The notes beneath the pieces are model-generated. The model saw only the letters and a program-made list of their open reading frames with translations, did not search any database and had not been told where the DNA came from. Positions 53,230-61,850 of a stretch of 64,000 nucleotides of DNA are shown here, piece by piece. Made by a program: the position numbers and the translations under genes. Origin of the DNA: CAVSRC01 sp963798195 (lineage in GTDB: Bacteria; Pseudomonadota; Alphaproteobacteria; Rhizobiales; Kaistiaceae); the NCBI GenBank assembly GCA_963798195.1, contig CAWCSF010000005.1, positions 372,001 through 436,000 of the forward strand. The letters are read 5' to 3'. How positions within the stretch are numbered: the first letter of the stretch is position 1; every line of letters starts with the position of its first letter.

Positions 53230-53258
53230 GCTTGCAGTCCGTTCTCTGCGCGGCGCGG

Positions 53259-53987
53259 CTAGAAGCCCGTCCAGGGGGTGACGGTGATGTCCGGGATGTG
53301 CAGCCGGCGCGGCCGATCGAGCAGCCAGACGAAGATGTCCGCTATGTCGGAGGGCTGCATCATCAGTGCGCGCCTCTCGTCCGACGGCGGCTCGTCCTTG
53401 TGGCTCCAGATATTCGTGTTGACCGCGCCGGGACTGACCGAGGTGATACGGACGTTGGAATTGCGGTACTCCTCGGTCAGCGCCTCGGTGAGGGCACGCA
53501 CGCCGAATTTGGACGCGGCATAGAGGCTGACCCCCGGCTTGGCGGCGAAGGCGGCAGTCGACTGCACATTGAGGATGTAGCCGTCCGGCGACTTCTCCAG
53601 ATGCGGCAGCGCCGTGCGGCACATCAGGTAGGTGCCGGTCAGGTTGACGTCGATCATGCGGTGCCACTCTTTGGAACTGGAATCGACGAGGCGCGTGCGC
53701 GCCGACATGCTGACGCCCGCGCTGTTCACCACCACGTCGAGGCGACCGAAGCGTTCGACGGTCTTGTCGATCGAGGCGACGACCTCCGCCTCCTGGGTTA
53801 CATCGGCGGCGATGGCGAAAACGCGGTCGCGAACCGCCGGCGCGAGGCCCGCAATCGCTGCATCCAGCCGTGACTTGTCGCGCGCGGTCGCGGCGACGCT
53901 GTAGCCGCGTTCGGCCAGCGCGGAGACAGCGGCAAGGCCGATGCCGAGGCTTCCGCCAGTGACGATGACGACGCGATCGCTACTCAT
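53259..53987 (-). CDS. Short-chain dehydrogenase/reductase (SDR)
   Basis: 242 aa, classical SDR. The cofactor motif is VIVTGGSLGIGLAA at residues 7-20, DVVVNSAGVSMS is the NAG-like motif, and the catalytic pair lies in SLYAASKFGVRALTEALTEE with NVQSTAAF as the Ser strand. EYRNSNVRITSVSPGAVNTN is the loop after the active site. Its ATG overlaps the permease stop (ATGA at 53984-53987), so it is coupled to the transport genes. Long upstream open frame is a fusion artefact of overlapping genes and not used. Confidence 0.9.
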   Translation of the reverse strand: MSSDRVVIVTGGSLGIGLAAVSALAERGYSVAATARDKSRLDAAIAGLAPAVRDRVFAIAADVTQEAEVVASIDKTVERFGRLDVVVNSAGVSMSARTRLVDSSSKEWHRMIDVNLTGTYLMCRTALPHLEKSPDGYILNVQSTAAFAAKPGVSLYAASKFGVRALTEALTEEYRNSNVRITSVSPGAVNTNIWSHKDEPPSDERRALMMQPSDIADIFVWLLDRPRRLHIPDITVTPWTGF

Positions 53988-54892
53988 CCCTTCAAGGCCC
54001 CCTCTCCCAGCCCGCGCACGAGGAGCCGCTGCGAGAAGGTGAAAACCAGGATGGCGGGCAGGCTCATCACGATCGAGGCGGCCATCAGTTCGCCCCAGTG
54101 GATGCCGTTTTCGTCGATGAAGAAGGCGAGCGCGACCGACAGTGGGCGGCGCTCCAGCCCGTTGGTGAATACCAGCGCGAAAAGGAACTCGTTCCACGCG
54201 AGAATGAACGAATACATGGCCACTGCGACCATGGCCGGTCGCGACATCGGGACGACGATCTCCCACAACAATCGCGGCAGCGAGCAGCCATCCACCACCG
54301 CGGCTTCCTCGATCTCGACCGGAATGTTGTCGAAGAAACCCTTGAGCAGCCAGATCGCGACCGGAAAGGTCACCATCAGATAGACCAGGACGAGGCCCTG
54401 ATAGGTATTCATCAGGTCGAGGTTCCTGAGCGTCACGAAGAACGGCACGATGACGATCACGCGCGGGAACAGCTTGGTGAAGAGCACCGACAGAAGCAGT
54501 GTATTGCGGCCGGGGAAGCGGTAGCGGGAGAAGCCGTATCCGCCGAGCACGCCGACCACGAGCGCCACCAGCGTCGTGGCCCCCGCGATGATCAGCGTGT
54601 TGAAGAACGCGTGGATGATGGCGGTGTTGTTGACGACCGCGATGAAGTTCTCGAATGTGATGCGTTCGGGGATCCACACCGGCGGAAAATCGTAGACGTC
54701 GCTTTCGTACTTGAGCGACGTGCTGACGCCCCACAGCAGCGGCAGGACGCTGAACAGCACCACCAACATGCCGAAGACATAAACGATGACGTGGCGGCCA
54801 ATAGTGGTCAGCGTCGCGCCGGTGATCATCGGTCGCGGGCTGGCCGACGGCCGCGTGCTGAGCGCCGCGGGTCGGGTGGCGAGCTCGCTCAT
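53984..54892 (-). CDS. ABC sugar transporter permease, CUT1 MalG-like
   Basis: 302 aa with a cytoplasmic N-tail (STRPSASPRPMITGATLTTI), six helices, a periplasmic loop KYESDVYDFPPVWIPERITF and the EAA loop NIPVEIEEAAVVDGCSLPRL before VVPMSRPAMVAVAM. The ATG overlaps the stop of the MalF-like gene by ATGA (54889-54892). Partner of the 54889-55854 permease and the 56721-57953 binding protein. No ATPase gene in the operon. Confidence 0.92.
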   Translation of the reverse strand: MSELATRPAALSTRPSASPRPMITGATLTTIGRHVIVYVFGMLVVLFSVLPLLWGVSTSLKYESDVYDFPPVWIPERITFENFIAVVNNTAIIHAFFNTLIIAGATTLVALVVGVLGGYGFSRYRFPGRNTLLLSVLFTKLFPRVIVIVPFFVTLRNLDLMNTYQGLVLVYLMVTFPVAIWLLKGFFDNIPVEIEEAAVVDGCSLPRLLWEIVVPMSRPAMVAVAMYSFILAWNEFLFALVFTNGLERRPLSVALAFFIDENGIHWGELMAASIVMSLPAILVFTFSQRLLVRGLGEGALKG

Positions 54893-55854
54893 GCGCCCGC
54901 TCCCTTGCGTGCTTGTGCCTTGTTGATAACGCCATACACGACGAACACACCGAGGATGGCGGCGAACATGAGCACGCTCAAGGCCGACGCGCCGCCGAGA
55001 TTGAAGTCGGTGAAGGCGGTTTTGTAGATCTGAAGGCCCCAGATACGGGTTGCGTTCGCCGGTCCACCACCGGTCATGATGACAAGGGTGTCGAAGGAAT
55101 TGATGGCGCTGACCGTCTCGAGGATCAGCGCCACGGCCAGGACACCCCGAAGTGACGGCAGGGTGATGAAGCGAAAAAGCTGCCACCAGTTGGCGCCGTC
55201 GAGCCGCGCCGCTTCGTAGAGATCCTCCGAGATGCTCTGCATGCGGGCGAGGAGCAGGAGCATGACGAACGGGTATCCCGCCCAGGAATAGGCGACGATC
55301 ACCGTGAACAAGGCGGTATCGGTGCTCCCCAGCCAATTGAGAGCCCAGGAGTTGAGACCCCACGCCCGAAGGGTCTGGTTGAGCACGCCGGTGTCGGTTT
55401 GCACGATCCATCGCCACAGATTGGCGCCGACCACGGACGGAATCGTCCACGGCAGGACCGCGACCACACGCATCCACACCGTTCCGCGCACCTTGGCGTT
55501 GAAAATCAGCGCCGCGCCGAGACCCAGCGCCATGCGCAACGCGACCGTGCCGACAATCCAGATCAGCGTGCGCTGGACCAGCGGCCAGGTATCCGGACTC
55601 TGGAAGATGCGGGCGAAATTGGCAAAGCCGACGAAGGTCGTGCTGAACGCGGGCAGGCGCACGCGGCTGACGCTGAATTCCAGCGTCTGTACGACTGGAA
55701 AGACCATCATCACCGCGATCAGCAGCATGGCGGGGGCGACCAGCACATAAGCCGGTCCCCAGTGCCTGCGCGCGTTCTGCGCCCGGTGCCGGAGCCAGGC
55801 CTGGAACCGGGTCGGCGTCGCCGGACTCGCGTCAAGAACCTTCGCCACGGGCAT
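54889..55854 (-). CDS. ABC sugar transporter permease, CUT1 MalF-like
   Basis: 321 aa. A cytoplasmic tail is followed by the helix WGPAYVLVAPAMLLIAVMMV, the periplasmic loop VGFANFARIFQSPDTWPLVQ, VLPWTIPSVVGANLWRWIVQ, and the EAA loop SISEDLYEAARLDGANWWQL. ATG at 55854 begins a typical N-terminus (MPVAKVLDASPATPTRFQ); the longer frame to 55968 overlaps the isomerase gene. It follows the isomerase gene by 29 bases. Confidence 0.91.
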   Translation of the reverse strand: MPVAKVLDASPATPTRFQAWLRHRAQNARRHWGPAYVLVAPAMLLIAVMMVFPVVQTLEFSVSRVRLPAFSTTFVGFANFARIFQSPDTWPLVQRTLIWIVGTVALRMALGLGAALIFNAKVRGTVWMRVVAVLPWTIPSVVGANLWRWIVQTDTGVLNQTLRAWGLNSWALNWLGSTDTALFTVIVAYSWAGYPFVMLLLLARMQSISEDLYEAARLDGANWWQLFRFITLPSLRGVLAVALILETVSAINSFDTLVIMTGGGPANATRIWGLQIYKTAFTDFNLGGASALSVLMFAAILGVFVVYGVINKAQARKGAGA

Positions 55855-55883
55855 AAGCCGTATGTTCCGGTGCCGCGCCGCGC

Positions 55884-56699
55884 CTAGAGTCGCGCGGCCA
55901 TGAAATGCATGAAGTGGGGAATGGCGACCTCGGGCTCGGCGATCTCCTTGTGCCAACCCTTCTCCCACTCGAAATTCACGTAACCCTGATAGTCGGCGTC
56001 CTTGAGGATGTCGATGAAGGACATGACTGGCACATTGCCCTCGCCTGTCAGGGCGAAATCGAACGCGGTCGGCGTCGCCTTGTAGGCATCCTTGACGTGA
56101 ACCAGCTTGACCCGGTCGCCGAGCTTCGACCAGCTTTCCTGGCCTGAATCGCCGTGGCGGTAGCTGTGCAGCGTGTCCCAGAGGACGCCGAGATTGTCGC
56201 TGGCGCCGCGGCGGTAAAGATCGAGGATGCTGTCGGCCTTGCAGAAATCGTCGTGTGTCTCGATCAGGCTTTCGACGCCGTGGCCGGCGGTCATGTCGGC
56301 GACTTCGCCGAGACCGGCAGCGATTGCGTCGAGCGTCTTCTCACGATCCTGTTCTGGCGGAATTGGACCGCCGAAGACCCGGAGATATTTCGCTCCGAGG
56401 CCTTCGGCGATCGCTAGGTTGGCTTTCGCCAGGTCACGCGCCTTGTCGCGCGCTGTAGAATCGAGTGAGTTCATGCGTACGCTGGTATTGATGCCGACGA
56501 CTTCGACGCCGGCATCATCAAAGCGCCGCCGCGTGTCGGGTAGACCTTCGGCTGAGAATTCCTGCAACGAGAGCAGATCGACCGTGCCGCGAAGGAAGCG
56601 GATCTCGATGCCCGCGTAACCATTGTCCTTCGCCAGCGCGACGACCTGATCGACGGTGTAGTCAGGACATCCGATGGTGCTGAATCCGAGCTTGAACAC
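55884..56699 (-). CDS. Sugar phosphate isomerase/epimerase-like TIM-barrel protein (1)
   Basis: 271-aa xylose isomerase-like (AP endonuclease 2 superfamily) barrel. VDQVVALAKDNGYAGIEIRF, GINTSVRMNSLDSTARDKAR, AEGLGAKYLRVFGGPIPPEQ, the metal ligands in SLIETHDDFCKADS, VLWDTLHSYRHGD, LVHVKDAY and NFEWEKGWHKEI. Such proteins epimerise or isomerise free or phosphorylated sugars. It sits between the binding-protein gene (21 bases) and the MalF-like gene, inside the operon. Possibly a keto-sugar or inositol isomerase; no substrate can be assigned. Confidence 0.85.
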   Translation of the reverse strand: MFKLGFSTIGCPDYTVDQVVALAKDNGYAGIEIRFLRGTVDLLSLQEFSAEGLPDTRRRFDDAGVEVVGINTSVRMNSLDSTARDKARDLAKANLAIAEGLGAKYLRVFGGPIPPEQDREKTLDAIAAGLGEVADMTAGHGVESLIETHDDFCKADSILDLYRRGASDNLGVLWDTLHSYRHGDSGQESWSKLGDRVKLVHVKDAYKATPTAFDFALTGEGNVPVMSFIDILKDADYQGYVNFEWEKGWHKEIAEPEVAIPHFMHFMAARL

Positions 56700-56720
56700 G
56701 ACGGCGCTTCTCTCCTGGCG

Positions 56721-57953
56721 CTACTTGTTTTCGGCGATGATCGTCTTGATCTTCTCCGCCGCCGCGTCCGCCGCCTGTTGCGGTGTCGACTCGCCGACGA
56801 GGATCTTCTGCAGTTCGGTGATCACGGCTTCCTGCATCTGGAACCAGCCCGCGACCGCCGGCACCGAGCGTGCATCGGCCTCGGCCTGCTTGAAGATGGC
56901 GTATTTCGGATCGTTCCACGGCGGCAGGTCGAGCGCCTTGCGGTTGCCCGGCCAGCGATTCATCACCTTCGCCTGGTTCTCCGGCTTGTTCAGCCAGAGC
57001 AGGAAGGTCTTGGCGCCTTCCGTGTTCTTGGCGCCCACCGGAATGCCCATCGTCCAGCCACCACCGCGGTTGATCTTGTCGGGCGCGGTGACCGCACCCC
57101 ACTTCAGATCCGGTATCTTGGCGAAGGCGTCGTAGGCGTTGGACGAGGCCGTCAGCAGACCAATCTTGTTGGCCTGGAACAGCGGCTGGATGTCACGCGT
57201 GGTGGTGAAGTTCGGCGTGCCTTCCGGCGTGACCTTGTACTTCAGGTAAAGGTCGGACCAGAATGTGATTGCCTGAACGCCCTTCTCGTTGTTGATCGCC
57301 GGGGCGCTGTTGTCCTCGGTCAGGAAGTCGCCACCGAACGCCCACAGCATGGGGGCAAAGAGCGTCGTCACGTTGGACGGGTCGCTCGCGTCAGCCGGAA
57401 CACCAACGCCGTACTGCTCGCCCGGGATCGTCAGCTTCTGCGTGATCTCGAGGAAGTCCTTGTAGGTCCAGTCGGCCGTCGGGTAAGGCACGCCCGCTTT
57501 GTCGAAGACGGTCTTGTTGTAGTACCAGACGCCGGGACCGCCCCGGTTCGGGATGGCGTACTGAACGCCCTTGTAGTTGCTCGCATTCCACGGCGCGGGC
57601 GACATGTCGTCTACGTTGATCTTGGCGACCACGTCGTCGAGCGGCTGGAGCAGTTCAAGCGCCGCCTCGGTCGAGACCCAGGTGGTGTCCATGTCGACGA
57701 CATCGGGCGGCGCGCCGCCGAGGGCGGCGGTGGTGAACTTGTCCAGGTAGCCGTTGATCGGTAGCGGCTGAACGTCGAGCGTGATCTCGGGATGATCGGC
57801 CTTCCACATTTCCTGGAGCACGGGAACCTGAGGCTCCCACCAGCTGCCCACCCAGACCGTTACCGTGGACTGCGCGGAAGCACTGCTTGCGGCAAGCCCG
57901 ACGGCAAGTGCCGCACCGGCCAACACATGCTTCAGTCTCGATGTTCGTTTCAT
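56721..57953 (-). CDS. ABC sugar transporter substrate-binding protein, CUT1 family 1
   Basis: 410 aa with signal peptide MKRTSRLKHVLAGAALAVGL, cleavage after ASA near residue 26. Mature protein: TVTVWVGSWWEPQVPVLQEM, GGPGVWYYNKTVFDKAGVPY, KGVQAITFWSDLYLKYKVTP and KTIIAENK at the end, typical SBP_bac_1. The ribosome site AAGGAGAGG lies 6 bases before the ATG. 148 bases upstream contain a TTGACA box and the operator at 58065-58080. First in the transport part of the operon. Confidence 0.93.
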   Translation of the reverse strand: MKRTSRLKHVLAGAALAVGLAASSASAQSTVTVWVGSWWEPQVPVLQEMWKADHPEITLDVQPLPINGYLDKFTTAALGGAPPDVVDMDTTWVSTEAALELLQPLDDVVAKINVDDMSPAPWNASNYKGVQYAIPNRGGPGVWYYNKTVFDKAGVPYPTADWTYKDFLEITQKLTIPGEQYGVGVPADASDPSNVTTLFAPMLWAFGGDFLTEDNSAPAINNEKGVQAITFWSDLYLKYKVTPEGTPNFTTTRDIQPLFQANKIGLLTASSNAYDAFAKIPDLKWGAVTAPDKINRGGGWTMGIPVGAKNTEGAKTFLLWLNKPENQAKVMNRWPGNRKALDLPPWNDPKYAIFKQAEADARSVPAVAGWFQMQEAVITELQKILVGESTPQQAADAAAEKIKTIIAENK

Positions 57954-58064
57954 CGTTTTCCTCTCCTTGAATGTCCCGGCGGCCAAGCCACCGTTTTTCC
58001 CTAGTTCCGGCGGATGCTTCCTTTCCGGCGCGGGACCGGAAGGCCGTTCTTGTTGTCAATCAGC

Positions 58065-58090
58065 GTGCAACCGATTGCCAACACTGTCAA
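58065..58090 (-). promoter_or_regulatory. Operator A with adjacent -35 box, in front of the binding-protein gene
   Basis: The plus strand at 58067-58080 reads GCAACCGATTGCCA, the same 14 bases as the reverse strand of operator B at 59039-59054, with the central CG of LacI sites. A perfect TTGACA (minus strand 58090-58085) abuts it, so a bound repressor would cover the spacer of that promoter. A -10 box is weak (CACGCT region). Best target: the LacI protein encoded at 59140. Confidence 0.7.
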
Positions 58091-58101
58091 GATGTCGCCG
58101 C

Positions 58102-58989
58102 TCAGACCGTCTTCGCCTTGCGGACGGCGTAACCGGCGGCCGCGGCTGAAGCCTTCAGATAGGCCAGATCGTCGGCGATCCGCTCCTCCAGCGGCGGTTC
58201 CGTCAGGAAATTCTCGACGGTGATCCAGCGGTCGTAGCCGACCTCCTTCAGCGCCTTGAAATAGGCCGGCACATCGCCCATCCCGCCGCGAAGCGATGCC
58301 CATTCCCATTTCCAGTCGACCGTACCGTCGGCCCCGGTGCCAGCCGGCTTCCACACGGCATTCTTGATGTGCACGTGAGCCAGATAGTCGCCCAGAATCT
58401 CCAGACCGGGCGCGTAGCTGGTCAGCCCCTCGCGGCCCTCGATGGTCAGGTTTCCAAGGTCGTGGATGATGCCGATATCGGCGGGATCCAGCCCTTCCAG
58501 CAGGCGAACCGCGGCGGAAGAGGTCGATACGATATTGCCATGGTGGATCTGAATGATGGCCTTCACGCCGTGGTGGCGGGCCCGTTCGGCGGCATGCGCC
58601 GCATCCTTTTTCGTCTGCGCGAACAGTTCGTTGTAGCGGGTGCCCGGCGCGGCTTTTGGCACCTGCACCCGGACCTGCCCGGCGCCGAGCGCCGCCGTCG
58701 CCGCCAGAAGCGCATCAACGTTGGCATGCTCGCTGAGAGGCACGTAACCGGCGATTCCGGCGTGCTCCAGACCGGCGCCCGACGTTGCCTTGGTGATCTC
58801 CTTCACCAGGCCAGCAAGGCCGGTGAAGGGGAACGTTGCGCGGTTGCCGGCCCAGAAGCCCGGCTCGGCCGATTCCTTCTGGTCGACGACACGCCATTCG
58901 ACGCCGTCCCACCCCTGGCCGACCAGTTTCGCGGCCAACTGGTCCGGCGCCCATTCGGGCGCGGAACCGCTGAATAGTGCGAATTTCAC
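58102..58989 (-). CDS. Sugar phosphate isomerase/epimerase-like TIM-barrel protein (2)
   Basis: 295 aa from GTG 58989, with AGGAAGAAG a few bases upstream. Barrel features: DQLAAKLVGQGWDGVEWRVV, HAGIAGYVPLSEHANVDALL, AIIQIHHGNIVS with metal-ligand His, IGIIHDLGNLTIEG, LAHVHIKNAVWK and DRWITVENFLTEPP near the end. It is a different member of the same superfamily as the 55.9-kb gene. First gene of the minus-strand operon, just downstream of operator B and divergent from the LacI gene. Frames upstream of 58989 overlap the control region and are not supported. Confidence 0.84.
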   Translation of the reverse strand: MKFALFSGSAPEWAPDQLAAKLVGQGWDGVEWRVVDQKESAEPGFWAGNRATFPFTGLAGLVKEITKATSGAGLEHAGIAGYVPLSEHANVDALLAATAALGAGQVRVQVPKAAPGTRYNELFAQTKKDAAHAAERARHHGVKAIIQIHHGNIVSTSSAAVRLLEGLDPADIGIIHDLGNLTIEGREGLTSYAPGLEILGDYLAHVHIKNAVWKPAGTGADGTVDWKWEWASLRGGMGDVPAYFKALKEVGYDRWITVENFLTEPPLEERIADDLAYLKASAAAAGYAVRKAKTV

Positions 58990-59038
58990 AGGCTTCTTCC
59001 TCCCACTCGGGCGCATTCTTACCCGAGCAGCCTGCCGC

Positions 59039-59054
59039 TGGCAATCGGTTGCCA
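59039..59054. promoter_or_regulatory. Operator B, LacI-type inverted repeat
   Basis: TGGCAATCGGTTGCCA has perfect 6-bp arms (TGGCAA/TTGCCA) around TCGG with a central CG. It lies in the gap between the divergent isomerase gene (start 58989) and lacI (start 59140). Its reverse strand shares 14 bases with operator A at 58067-58080. A related half motif, TTGATTGC, follows at 59056-59063. Confidence 0.75.
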
Positions 59055-59139
59055 TTTGATTGCAGGGTCGCTACCTATGGATTCAGTGGACGAATCCGGC
59101 CATCACCGGTCGCCCTTGGGTATCTTGAGACATGCTTCG

Positions 59140-60174
59140 ATGAGCATCTCGGAAAACGGCCGCACCAAACGTGGTGGCGATTCCCCGCGGGTGACCATTT
59201 CCGATGTCGCCCGGGCCGCCGGCGTTGCCACGTCGACCGTATCGCGCGCACTGACGCAGCCCGGGCGCGTCAGCGAGGAGTTGCGCACCCGCGTCGCCGC
59301 GGCCGCCGTCGAACTCGGCTACTACCCCAACACGCAGGCGCGCTCGCTGACCTCCGGACGCACGCTCAGCATGGCGCTGCTGATCCCAGACGTCACCAAT
59401 CCGTACTTCTTCGACATGATCCGCGGCACGCAGGCGCAGGCCAAGGCGCGCGGCTACCGGCACATGCTGCTCGACACGGAAGCCTCGCGCGAGATCGAGG
59501 CGCGCGCCGTCGCGGAGCTGCGCGCCTCCGTCGATGGCCTGGTTCTGGCCGGCTCCCGCCTGACCGACGAGCAGATCATCGAAACCTCCAGACGCCTGCC
59601 GCTGGTGGTCGTCAACCGCGAGATCGAAGGCGTGCCGAGCGTGGTTGTCGACACGTCCACCGGTGTTGCCGAGGCGCTCGAATATCTGGTTTCCCTCGGC
59701 CACAAGCGGATCGCGTTCCTCGCTGGCCCGTCTTCGTCATGGTCGAGCGCGCGACGTTGGGAGGCCCTTCAAGCAGCATCGAAACGGCTGGGCGTCGAAT
59801 GTATCCGCATCGGCTCCGAGAGCGGCGGCATCCAGTCGGGCGCCGCCGCCGCGGACGCAGCGCTGCATCATCGCGTCACGGCGTCGCTGTTCTTCAACGA
59901 CATGCTCGCCATCAAGGCGCTGAAGCGCTTTGCCGAGCGCGGCGTGCGCGTGCCTGAAGAGATGAGCGTCGTCGGTTGCGACGATATCTTCGGCGCCGAC
60001 TTCTGCCATCCGCCGCTGACCACCCTCACCTCGCCGATCGACGAAGTCGGCCGTATCGCCACCGACATGCTGCTGACTCGGCTGCTCGGCCTGCCGCTTA
60101 CGCGCCAGCGCGAGCGGGTCCCGGCCCACCTCACCATCCGCCAGTCGACCGCGACAGCGCCGTCCCCGGCGTAG
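59140..60174 (+). CDS. LacI-family transcriptional regulator of the uxuA operon
   Basis: 344 aa. HTH VTISDVARAAGVATSTVSRA with GRVSEELRTRVAAAAVELGY, hinge NTQARSLTSGRTLSMALLIP, then PDVTNPYFFDMIRGTQAQAK, EVRA-type strands, HKRIAFLAGPSSSWSSARRW and MSVVGCDDIFGADFCHPPLT. ATG 59140 (MSISENGRTKRGG) is the likely start; an open frame from 59056 adds 28 residues that run through the operator and lack similarity. It is divergent from the ten-gene operon and converges with ETF-QO (20 bases between stops). The two copies of the 14-base core make it the best candidate for the operon repressor. Confidence 0.91.
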   Translation: MSISENGRTKRGGDSPRVTISDVARAAGVATSTVSRALTQPGRVSEELRTRVAAAAVELGYYPNTQARSLTSGRTLSMALLIPDVTNPYFFDMIRGTQAQAKARGYRHMLLDTEASREIEARAVAELRASVDGLVLAGSRLTDEQIIETSRRLPLVVVNREIEGVPSVVVDTSTGVAEALEYLVSLGHKRIAFLAGPSSSWSSARRWEALQAASKRLGVECIRIGSESGGIQSGAAAADAALHHRVTASLFFNDMLAIKALKRFAERGVRVPEEMSVVGCDDIFGADFCHPPLTTLTSPIDEVGRIATDMLLTRLLGLPLTRQRERVPAHLTIRQSTATAPSPA

Positions 60175-60194
60175 CCGGCCGCGATCACCCGCAA

Positions 60195-61850
60195 TCACAT
60201 GTTCGGATAGTTCGGTCCGCCTCCACCCTCGGGCGGCACCCAGTCGATGTTCTGGTTGGGATCCTTGATGTCGCAGGTCTTGCAATGAACGCAGTTCGCG
60301 GCGTTGATCTGGTAGCGCGCCGAGCCGCCCGCTTTCTCGATCCATTCGTAGACACCGGCCGGGCAATAGCGCGCCGACGGCCCCCCATAGACGTCATGCT
60401 CCGATGATTTCTGCAGCGCCATGTCGCGCACGTGCAGGTGCACCGGCTGGTCTTCGTCGTGGATCGTGTTGGATACGAACACCGAGGACAGCCGGTCGAA
60501 GGTAAGCACGCCATCCGGCTTCGGATAGGCGATGGGCTTCGCCTTCGCTGCGGGTCGCGTCGCCTGATGGTCCGGCTTGCCGTGGCCGAGCGTGCCCAGC
60601 AACGAAAAGCCGAGCGTGTTTGTCCACATGTCGAGGCCGGCCGCCGCGATCCCGCCAAGCGTGCCGAGCTTCGACCACAGCGGCTTGGCGTTGCGCACCG
60701 GCCGGAGATCGCGGCCAATCTCCGAAGCGCGCCAGCTATTTTCGTAGCCCGCCAATTCATCGTTTGCCCGGCCCGAGGCAATGGCGGCCGCCACATGCTC
60801 AGCCGCCATCATGCCGGAGAGCATGGCGTTGTGGCTGCCCTTGATGCGCGGCACGTTGACGAAGCCGGCCGAGCAGCCAAGCAGCGCGCCGCCGGGGAAG
60901 ACGAGCTTCGGGACCGACTGCCAGCCGCCCTCGGTGATCGCCCGTGCGCCATAGGACAGCCGCTTACCGCCCTCCAGCACTGGCCGGATCAGCGGATGCA
61001 TCTTGAAGCGCTGGAACTCTTCGAACGGCGACAGGTGCGGGTTTGCGTAGTTGAGGTGCACGACGAACCCGACCGAGACCAGATTGTCGCCGAAGTGATA
61101 GAGAAACGAGCCGCCGCCCGCGCTGTTGTCGAGCGGCCAGCCGAACGTGTGCTGGACACGACCGGGCCGATGTTGCGCAGGATCGACCTGCCACAGTTCC
61201 TTGAGGCCAATGCCGTACTTCTGCGGCTCTCGGCCGCTCCCGAGACCAAAGCGAGCGATGAGCTTCTTGGCAAGCGATCCGCGCGCGCCTTCCCCGATCA
61301 GCGTGTATTTCGCCCGAAGCTCCATGCCGCGCTGGAAGCCCGGCTTCGGCGCGCCGTCGCGCCCGACGCCCATGTCCCCGGTCGCGACGCCGGTCACCGC
61401 TCCGCGTTCGTCGTGCAACGTCTCCACGGCGGCGAACCCCGGAAAGACCTCGACGCCAAGCGCCTCCGCCTTCCGGGCAAGCCAGCGGCACACATCGCCG
61501 AGCGACGCGACGTAGTTGCCGTGGTTGCTCATCAGTGGCGGCATCAGAAAATTGGGCAAACGCACATCTCCGGCCGGACCGAGCCAGTGAAAGCGATCCG
61601 CTCTGACCTCTGTGCGCATCGGCGGCTCGGGATCGTCCCGCCAGTCGGGCAGTAGCCGGTCGAGGGCGATCGGGTCGATGACCGCGCCCGACAGAATGTG
61701 GGCGCCGACCTCGGACCCCTTTTCCAGAACGGCGACCGAGAGATCCGGCGCGAGTTGCTTCAGGCGGATCGCAGCCGACAGGCCTGCCGGCCCCGCGCCG
61801 ACAATAACCACGTCGAATTCCATCGACTCGCGTTCACCGGCTGACGGCAT
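60195..61850 (-). CDS. Electron transfer flavoprotein-ubiquinone oxidoreductase (ETF-QO)
   Basis: 551-aa membrane-associated flavoprotein that passes electrons from ETF (fatty-acid and amino-acid dehydrogenases) to ubiquinone. FAD motif VVIVGAGPAGLSAAIRLKQL at residues 13-32, then EKGSEVGAHILSGAVID, GEGARGSLAKKLIARFGL, HTFGWPLDNSAGGGSFLYHF, NVPRIKGSHNAMLSGMMAAE and the C-terminal 4Fe-4S site RYCPAGVYEW with NCVHCKTCDIKDPNQNIDWV. The last residues GGGPNYPNM are standard for the family. The ATG at 61850 gives MPSAGERESMEFDVV; an ATG 9 codons on is possible. It stands alone on the minus strand. Confidence 0.95.
   Translation of the reverse strand: MPSAGERESMEFDVVIVGAGPAGLSAAIRLKQLAPDLSVAVLEKGSEVGAHILSGAVIDPIALDRLLPDWRDDPEPPMRTEVRADRFHWLGPAGDVRLPNFLMPPLMSNHGNYVASLGDVCRWLARKAEALGVEVFPGFAAVETLHDERGAVTGVATGDMGVGRDGAPKPGFQRGMELRAKYTLIGEGARGSLAKKLIARFGLGSGREPQKYGIGLKELWQVDPAQHRPGRVQHTFGWPLDNSAGGGSFLYHFGDNLVSVGFVVHLNYANPHLSPFEEFQRFKMHPLIRPVLEGGKRLSYGARAITEGGWQSVPKLVFPGGALLGCSAGFVNVPRIKGSHNAMLSGMMAAEHVAAAIASGRANDELAGYENSWRASEIGRDLRPVRNAKPLWSKLGTLGGIAAAGLDMWTNTLGFSLLGTLGHGKPDHQATRPAAKAKPIAYPKPDGVLTFDRLSSVFVSNTIHDEDQPVHLHVRDMALQKSSEHDVYGGPSARYCPAGVYEWIEKAGGSARYQINAANCVHCKTCDIKDPNQNIDWVPPEGGGGPNYPNM

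Noticed and set aside
53259..54950. A 563-aa fusion ending in the SDR
   Set aside because: The SDR starts at 53987 with an ATGA overlap; the rest is the permease gene read out of frame.
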